In this document: one piece after another, positions 58,472-64,000 of the stretch
Layout: each line of letters opens with the position of its first letter
Position numbering within the stretch: the stretch's first letter is position 1
Assembly (NCBI RefSeq): GCF_014645835.1
Contig: NZ_BMMM01000008.1
Location: forward strand, 304,901 to 368,900
Length of the DNA stretch: 64,000 nucleotides
DNA from: Streptomyces albiflavescens
GTDB taxonomy: Bacteria > Actinomycetota > Actinomycetes > Streptomycetales > Streptomycetaceae
Direction: 5' to 3'
Position numbers and translations under genes: made by a program
The notes under the pieces: generated by a model
Databases searched by the model: none
What the model saw: only the letters and a program-made list of their open reading frames with translations
Told to the model about the DNA's origin: nothing

Positions 58472-59824
58472 ATGACCAGAGCTTCAGAGCCGTCCCGCAG
58501 AGCCGTCCTCGCCGCGGCGGTCGCCGCGGCGACCGCCGGTGCCGCGGGCCCCGCGGCCGCGGCCACCCCGGCCGGGTCGGCGGAAGCATCCTCATCGCTC
58601 GTGGACAACCGTGCCTGGACCTCGTACACCGACTGGCGAAGCGGCAGTGCGCAGGGCACCCGTGCCGTGTCGGGCGCCCGGCCGGGGCTGGTGATCGCTG
58701 CCCCGGCCGGCACCTCCGAGTACACCGACCCGCACACCGGCAAGACCGCCGGCTGGGAGTACGCGACCTGGACCTCCCCGGTCCACCGGCTCGCGGTCCC
58801 GTCCACCGAGGCCATCGCCTCCTGGAACGCGCACACCCCGGCCGGCACCTGGCTCCAGGTCGAGCTGACGGGCACGTACTCCGACGGCACGGACACGCCC
58901 TGGTATGTGATGGGGCGCTGGGCGGCCGGCGACCAGGACATCAGGCGGACCTCCGTGGACGACCAGAGGGACGGCAAGAGCAGCATCTGGACGGACACCT
59001 TCGCCATCGACGACGCCGCCTCGGGCCTGCGCCTCGTCTCCTACCGGCTGCGGCTCACCCTCTACCGCACCCCGGGCACCAGGATCACCCCCACGGTGTG
59101 GCGGCTCGGCGCTATGGGCTCCGACATCCCCGACCGCTTCACCGTCCCCGCCTCCACAGCGGGCCTGGCCCAGGAACTGGGCGTCCCGCGCTACTCGCAG
59201 GAGATCCACGCGGGCCAGTACCCCGAGTACGACAACGGCGGCGAGGCCTGGTGCAGCCCCACCTCCTCGCAGATGATCATCGAGTACTGGGGCCGCAAGC
59301 CGACCGCGGAGCAACTGGCCTGGGTGAACCCGGACTACGGCGACCCGCAGGTGTGCCACGCGGCCCGGTTCACGTACGACTACCAGTACGCGGGGTGCGG
59401 CAACTGGCCCTTCAACGCCGCCTACGCGTCGACGTACAAGGACCTTCAGGGCGTGGTGACCCGCCTCGGCTCGCTGACCGACCTGGAGACGCTGATCGCG
59501 GCCGGAATCCCGGCCATAACGTCCCAGTCCTTCCTCAAGTCCGAGCTGACGGGGGCGGGTTACGGCACCTCGGGCCACCTCATGACCGTCATAGGGTTCA
59601 CCGCGGACGGCGACGTGATCGCCAACGACCCGGCGTCGCCGAACGACGACGCGGTACGCCGTGTCTACAAGCGGCGTGAATGGGAGAACATCTGGCTGCG
59701 GACCAAGCGGTACAACGCCTCCGGGAAGGTCGTCTCCGGTACCGGTGGCGTCTGTTATCTGTACTTCCCGGCGCAGCCGTCGGCGCGGCAGCGCAAGGCA
59801 CTGGCGGCTGTGGGGGTTCGCTGA
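58472..59824 (+). CDS. Tat-exported C39-like cysteine peptidase
   Basis: A 450-residue exported protein. A Tat-type signal (SRRAVLAAAVAAATAG) at residues 8-30 precedes a beta-rich N-terminal domain. A papain-like C39 domain begins near residue 240. The catalytic Cys lies in GGEAWCSPTSSQMI (about 261), the His in GTSGHLMTVIGFT (about 370) and the Asp in IANDPASP. The cysteine and histidine order fits a C39_2 peptidase. The substrate is probably a peptide or cell-wall protein. The ATG start follows a GGGGG run. Confidence 0.85.
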   Translation: MTRASEPSRRAVLAAAVAAATAGAAGPAAAATPAGSAEASSSLVDNRAWTSYTDWRSGSAQGTRAVSGARPGLVIAAPAGTSEYTDPHTGKTAGWEYATWTSPVHRLAVPSTEAIASWNAHTPAGTWLQVELTGTYSDGTDTPWYVMGRWAAGDQDIRRTSVDDQRDGKSSIWTDTFAIDDAASGLRLVSYRLRLTLYRTPGTRITPTVWRLGAMGSDIPDRFTVPASTAGLAQELGVPRYSQEIHAGQYPEYDNGGEAWCSPTSSQMIIEYWGRKPTAEQLAWVNPDYGDPQVCHAARFTYDYQYAGCGNWPFNAAYASTYKDLQGVVTRLGSLTDLETLIAAGIPAITSQSFLKSELTGAGYGTSGHLMTVIGFTADGDVIANDPASPNDDAVRRVYKRREWENIWLRTKRYNASGKVVSGTGGVCYLYFPAQPSARQRKALAAVGVR

Positions 59825-59864
59825 AGGAGGGCGGCCCCTTCCCGTGCAGGGGCCGCCCACCCGC

Positions 59865-61370
59865 TCAGCTCTGGACAGGATTGACCACCCAGTCGGGGTG
59901 GTTCGGCATCGGCGGGGTCTTCGCGCCGTACAGCCACGGCCGCAGGAAGCCGTCGAGGTCCTGGCCGGAGACCTTAGACGCCAGGTCGATGTAGTCCTGC
60001 GTGCCGGCGATCCTTCCGCGGTACTGGGTGACCCAGGCGCGCTCGATCTTCCCGAACGTCTCCTGTCCGACCTTCTCGCGCAGCGCGTACAGAACGAGCG
60101 CCGAGCCGTCGTAGCGCATCCGCTTGAAGAGGTTCGGCTCGGTCGGCTCGGCCGGGGCGCCGTAGTCGTGGCGCCACTGGTCGTGGCTCGCGTAGGCGGT
60201 CTTCATCGTGGCCTCGAAGCTGTCGCCGCCGTGCGCCTCCGAGTACAGCCGCTCGTAGAAGCGGGCGTGGCCCTCGCTCAGCCACAGGTCGGACCAGGTC
60301 TTGATGCCGACGCTGTCACCGGTCCACTGGTGGGCCAGCTCGTGGACGAGGTTCCGCTCGGCGCTGACCTGGTCGCCGAGGAGGTCGGCCTTGGGGATCA
60401 GGGAGAGCGTCTGCGTCTCCAGGGCCACTCCCAGGTCGGTGTCACCGACGAGCAGGCCGTAGCGGTGGAAGGGGTACGGGCCGAGCCGCTCCTCCAGCCA
60501 GTCGATGTGGTCGGCGGTGAGCTTGCGGTACTGCTCGGTCGATGCGACCAGGTCGTCCGGGACCACATCGCGGATCGGCAGTCCGTGCGGGCCTGTGCCG
60601 TCGACGAAGGTGAACTTGCCGATCGCCAGCTGCGCGAGCTGTGTCGCGAGCGGCTGCTCGGATTCGTACGTCCACTTCATGCGCCCGTCGGCCTGCTCGG
60701 TGCGGTCGGTGAGCCGGCCGTTGGCGACGGCCTTGAGGTCCGGCGGGGTGGTGATGCGGAAGGTGATCGGCGCCCGTTGGCTCGGATGGTCGTTCGACGG
60801 GAAGATCATCTTGGCGCCGTCGGGCTGCGGATACAGCACAGTGCCGTCCGGCGTGGGGATCCAGCCGTAGTCCTCGATGGCGTCGTCGCGGTGGCGGATC
60901 TGGGTCGGGTCGGCGGTGTAGGTGACCTTGACGGTGAAGGCCTTGCCCTGCGCGAGCGGCTTCGCGGGGGTGATCACCAGCTCGTCGCCGTCGCGTTCCG
61001 CGGCGGCCGGCTTCCCGTTGACGGTCACCGTGTGCAGGGTGTTCCCGGCGAAGTCCAGGTCGAAGCGGGACAGCGCCTGGGTGGCGGTCGCCTTGATCGT
61101 CGTGGCGGCCTCGAAGGGCGTCTTCGGCGCCTGCCAGTCGAAGTCGAGGAGGTAGCGGTCGACCTTGTATCCGCCGTTGCCGTCGAGCGGGAAGATCGGG
61201 TCGCCGAGGCCTGCCGCTCCCGGGGACGGGGCGTCGGCCGTGGAGGGAGCGGCATCCGAGGGCGTGGAGGAAGCGGCTTGCGAGACCGGACCCGTTAAGG
61301 CGGCTGCCACGGTGATCGCCGCCACCAGGGCCGGGCGAGCTCTGCGGCGAGGCGTCCGGAACGTGCTCAT
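59865..61370 (-). CDS. Secreted M1 family metallopeptidase
   Basis: A 501-residue aminopeptidase-like enzyme. A signal peptide spans residues 1-33. The zinc motif HELAHQW is near residue 344 and the third ligand Glu is in LWLSEGHARFYE, 18 residues later. The usual GxMEN exopeptidase motif is not clear; the stretch GVALETQTLSLI occupies the place. It may act as an extracellular aminopeptidase on peptides. The stop lies 41 bp from the C39 gene on the other strand. Confidence 0.88.
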   Translation of the reverse strand: MSTFRTPRRRARPALVAAITVAAALTGPVSQAASSTPSDAAPSTADAPSPGAAGLGDPIFPLDGNGGYKVDRYLLDFDWQAPKTPFEAATTIKATATQALSRFDLDFAGNTLHTVTVNGKPAAAERDGDELVITPAKPLAQGKAFTVKVTYTADPTQIRHRDDAIEDYGWIPTPDGTVLYPQPDGAKMIFPSNDHPSQRAPITFRITTPPDLKAVANGRLTDRTEQADGRMKWTYESEQPLATQLAQLAIGKFTFVDGTGPHGLPIRDVVPDDLVASTEQYRKLTADHIDWLEERLGPYPFHRYGLLVGDTDLGVALETQTLSLIPKADLLGDQVSAERNLVHELAHQWTGDSVGIKTWSDLWLSEGHARFYERLYSEAHGGDSFEATMKTAYASHDQWRHDYGAPAEPTEPNLFKRMRYDGSALVLYALREKVGQETFGKIERAWVTQYRGRIAGTQDYIDLASKVSGQDLDGFLRPWLYGAKTPPMPNHPDWVVNPVQS

Positions 61371-61595
61371 CAGAGACCTTTCGGTTGACTGACCACTGTC
61401 GTGTGGGGAGACGCACAGGTCCCGCCCACCGTTGTGGAATCCCGCGGCATTCGAGGCACGTCGAAGTGATCGGCGCTCGGGGCGTGACCAAGGTCTCTAC
61501 CGCGGAAACCCGCTTCGGTGGCAAGGTGGTGGAGTCGGTGGGGAGCCGATGTGAGGCGGGGGGACCACACCGCACCACTACGTCAGCGAGATGCC

Positions 61596-61742
61596 ATGAC
61601 CGCGACCTCCGCCACCGCCACCCGTCTCCGTGCCCGCACCGGCGGCCCCAAGGACGACGGCCCCAAGATCCTCGAACATGTCGCGGGCTGGACCTTCGTC
61701 GTGGTCCTGGCCATGCTCGTCACCCAGCTCGGCCTTCTGTGA
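61596..61742 (+). CDS. Small membrane peptide, 48 residues
   Basis: A short protein with a basic N-terminal half (ATRLRARTGGPKDDGPKI) and one membrane helix, GWTFVVVLAMLVTQLGLL, that ends at the C terminus. The peptide looks like a conserved small Streptomyces protein and has normal codon use. The start is ATG with a GCGAG site. It is divergent from the M1 peptidase gene. The role is unknown. Confidence 0.6.
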   Translation: MTATSATATRLRARTGGPKDDGPKILEHVAGWTFVVVLAMLVTQLGLL

Positions 61743-61838
61743 GCTGAGCTCTGGGAAGGCGGCCCTCCACAAGGCAACGTCCGCACGGTCGAGGCAGTCG
61801 ATCGGAGTCGAACGAGCAGGTGGCACAGGTCTGCCATA

Positions 61839-61859
61839 CTGCCGGTGTCCCGCCGGCAG
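61839..61859. promoter_or_regulatory. Inverted repeat upstream of the TetR gene
   Basis: CTGCCGG-TGTCCCG-CCGGCAG is a perfect 7-bp inverted repeat, 20 bp before the TetR start. Its location fits autoregulation. Confidence 0.45.
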
Positions 61860-61878
61860 TTGGAGACCAGGTCCGAAA

Positions 61879-62538
61879 TTGAATAATAGTCAACAGCGCG
61901 GCGTCGACCGCCCTCGGGCGCGCGGCACCGACCGCTCACTGGCACGCCGCGCCGAACTCATCGCCATCGGACGGAAGTTGTTCGCCGACACGTCGTACGA
62001 CGCACTGTCGATGGACGGCATCGCACGGCAGGCTCATGTTGCCAAGGGGCTCATCTACTACTACTTCAAGTCCAAGCGCGGCTACTACCTCGCCATCGTC
62101 GAGGACTCGGTCGCGGACCTGATCTCGCGGGCGGCCGGCGGCCTCGAACTGCCCCCGGTGGAGCGGGTGCACCGCACCATCGACGGCTATCTGCGCTACG
62201 CCGAGCACAACCAGGCCGCGTACCGCACGATCATCACCGGGGGTGTCGGTTTCGACACCGAAGTGCAGTCCATACGCGAGGGCGTGCGCGAGGTCATCGT
62301 CGAGACCATCGCCGAAGGCGCCTACGGCAGACGAAAGATCGGGCCGCTGCCCCGCATGGCGCTGCTCGGCTGGCTCTACAGCGTGGAGGGCGTCACCCTC
62401 GACTGGATCGGCCACCCGACACTGCCGCGCGACACCGTGCGCGAGCTGCTGGTGAAGACGCTGGGCGGCGCCATGCGTGCCGTCGAGGAGCTCGACCCCT
62501 CCTACCCGGCGCCGCCGGACGCGCGGCGCGACGCATGA
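61879..62538 (+). CDS. TetR family transcriptional regulator
   Basis: A 219-residue regulator. The HTH domain has ARRAELIAIGRKLFADTSYDAL, then SMDGIARQAHVAKGLIYYYFKSKRGYYLAIV, a normal TetR pattern. The C-terminal ligand domain begins near residue 90. The start is a TTG (61879), the only in-frame option that fits; spacing from a GGAG site is long, so translation may be weak. It ends 54 bp from the convergent chitinase gene. Its target is unknown. Confidence 0.83.
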   Translation: MNNSQQRGVDRPRARGTDRSLARRAELIAIGRKLFADTSYDALSMDGIARQAHVAKGLIYYYFKSKRGYYLAIVEDSVADLISRAAGGLELPPVERVHRTIDGYLRYAEHNQAAYRTIITGGVGFDTEVQSIREGVREVIVETIAEGAYGRRKIGPLPRMALLGWLYSVEGVTLDWIGHPTLPRDTVRELLVKTLGGAMRAVEELDPSYPAPPDARRDA

Positions 62539-62591
62539 GCGAGGGGCGGGGATCGCAACCGACCCCCGCCCCGAAGTCCTTGCGGATGTGG

Positions 62592-63833
<1,242 letters not shown>

Positions 63834-63900
63834 CGGTGTCTCCTCGTGGGGGAGAGGGGAACGGGTGCCGTTTGGCATGAACGCGGTAACGCGTGGGGGA

Positions 63901-63941
63901 AGACTAGGAGGACTAGACCAGTGCGTCAATGGTTCGGACCA
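63901..63941 (-). promoter_or_regulatory. Chitinase promoter with DasR-type site
   Basis: On the minus strand TTGACG (63924-63929) and TAGTCT (63901-63906) are 17 bp apart. The spacer contains ACTGGTCTAGTCC, close to the DasR consensus. A second repeat, TGGTCCGAACC, lies just upstream of the -35 box. DasR represses chitin and GlcNAc use, so the promoter should respond to GlcN-6-P. Confidence 0.75.
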
Positions 63942-64000
63942 ATTTCCCTTTCTTTTAGTAAGCGGTCGTTAACTGGTGACGCGATGCCTCCGATCGGGCA

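Overview
The window is GC-rich, uses GTG starts freely, and carries genes typical of a filamentous actinomycete: a conservon, the H2TH-type host factor MihF, DasR-type chitinase promoters, Tat and Sec exported hydrolases and F420-type oxidoreductases. It reads as a stretch of Streptomyces core chromosome. From memory the gene order matches the S. coelicolor region around pyrF-metK-priA-fmt-rpe-rib-his, with local losses. I see no rRNA, intact tRNA, CRISPR array, insertion sequence or prophage.

Region 1-11383 is housekeeping. It holds the end of pyrF, then mihF, gmk, rpoZ and coaBC in close order, metK with a strong terminator, an actinobacterial PriA that has lost its helicase motifs, a small HTH protein read the other way, fmt and rsmB. 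The gap between metK and priA holds a tRNA-like element whose halves appear in permuted order. Region 11402-18571 has an MMPL exporter, rpe, a SorC-type regulator, an RNase/barstar pair, guaB1 and an acetyltransferase. Region 18603-21826 has a small HTH gene, a decayed non-coding stretch with a possible SDR pseudogene, and a cationic amino-acid permease with an Lrp/AsnC regulator.

Region 21932-28374 is an import locus: a GntR regulator facing a four-gene ABC importer, followed by an unusual fusion of a HAD phosphatase to an endonuclease/exonuclease/phosphatase domain. Region 28564-31736 is a conservon with cvnA, cvnB and cvnC but no GTPase gene. davA and davB (32631-35181) encode the two-step conversion of L-lysine to 5-aminovalerate. 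The promoter region of davAB carries the same spaced CGCAAC boxes as that of the permease/AsnC pair about 13 kb away, which suggests one lysine regulon.

Region 35209-44161 mixes an F420-type oxidoreductase, a GH6 cellulase, a uracil permease, an alginate lyase-family protein, a thioesterase, an MFS transporter and a ROK regulator preceded by an 18-bp tandem repeat. Region 44162-47956 has a chitinase-type promoter without a gene, then an FMN riboswitch and ribE-ribM-ribBA-ribH, followed by hisE and hisG. Region 49181-58234 contains a PH-domain membrane protein, a pair of CNNM/CBS proteins, an EccA-like AAA ATPase, a nucleoside kinase-like protein, an uncharacterised TPR-like protein and an amino-acid permease. 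Region 58472-63833 encodes exported hydrolases (C39-type peptidase, M1 peptidase, GH18 chitinase), a 48-residue membrane peptide and a TetR regulator.
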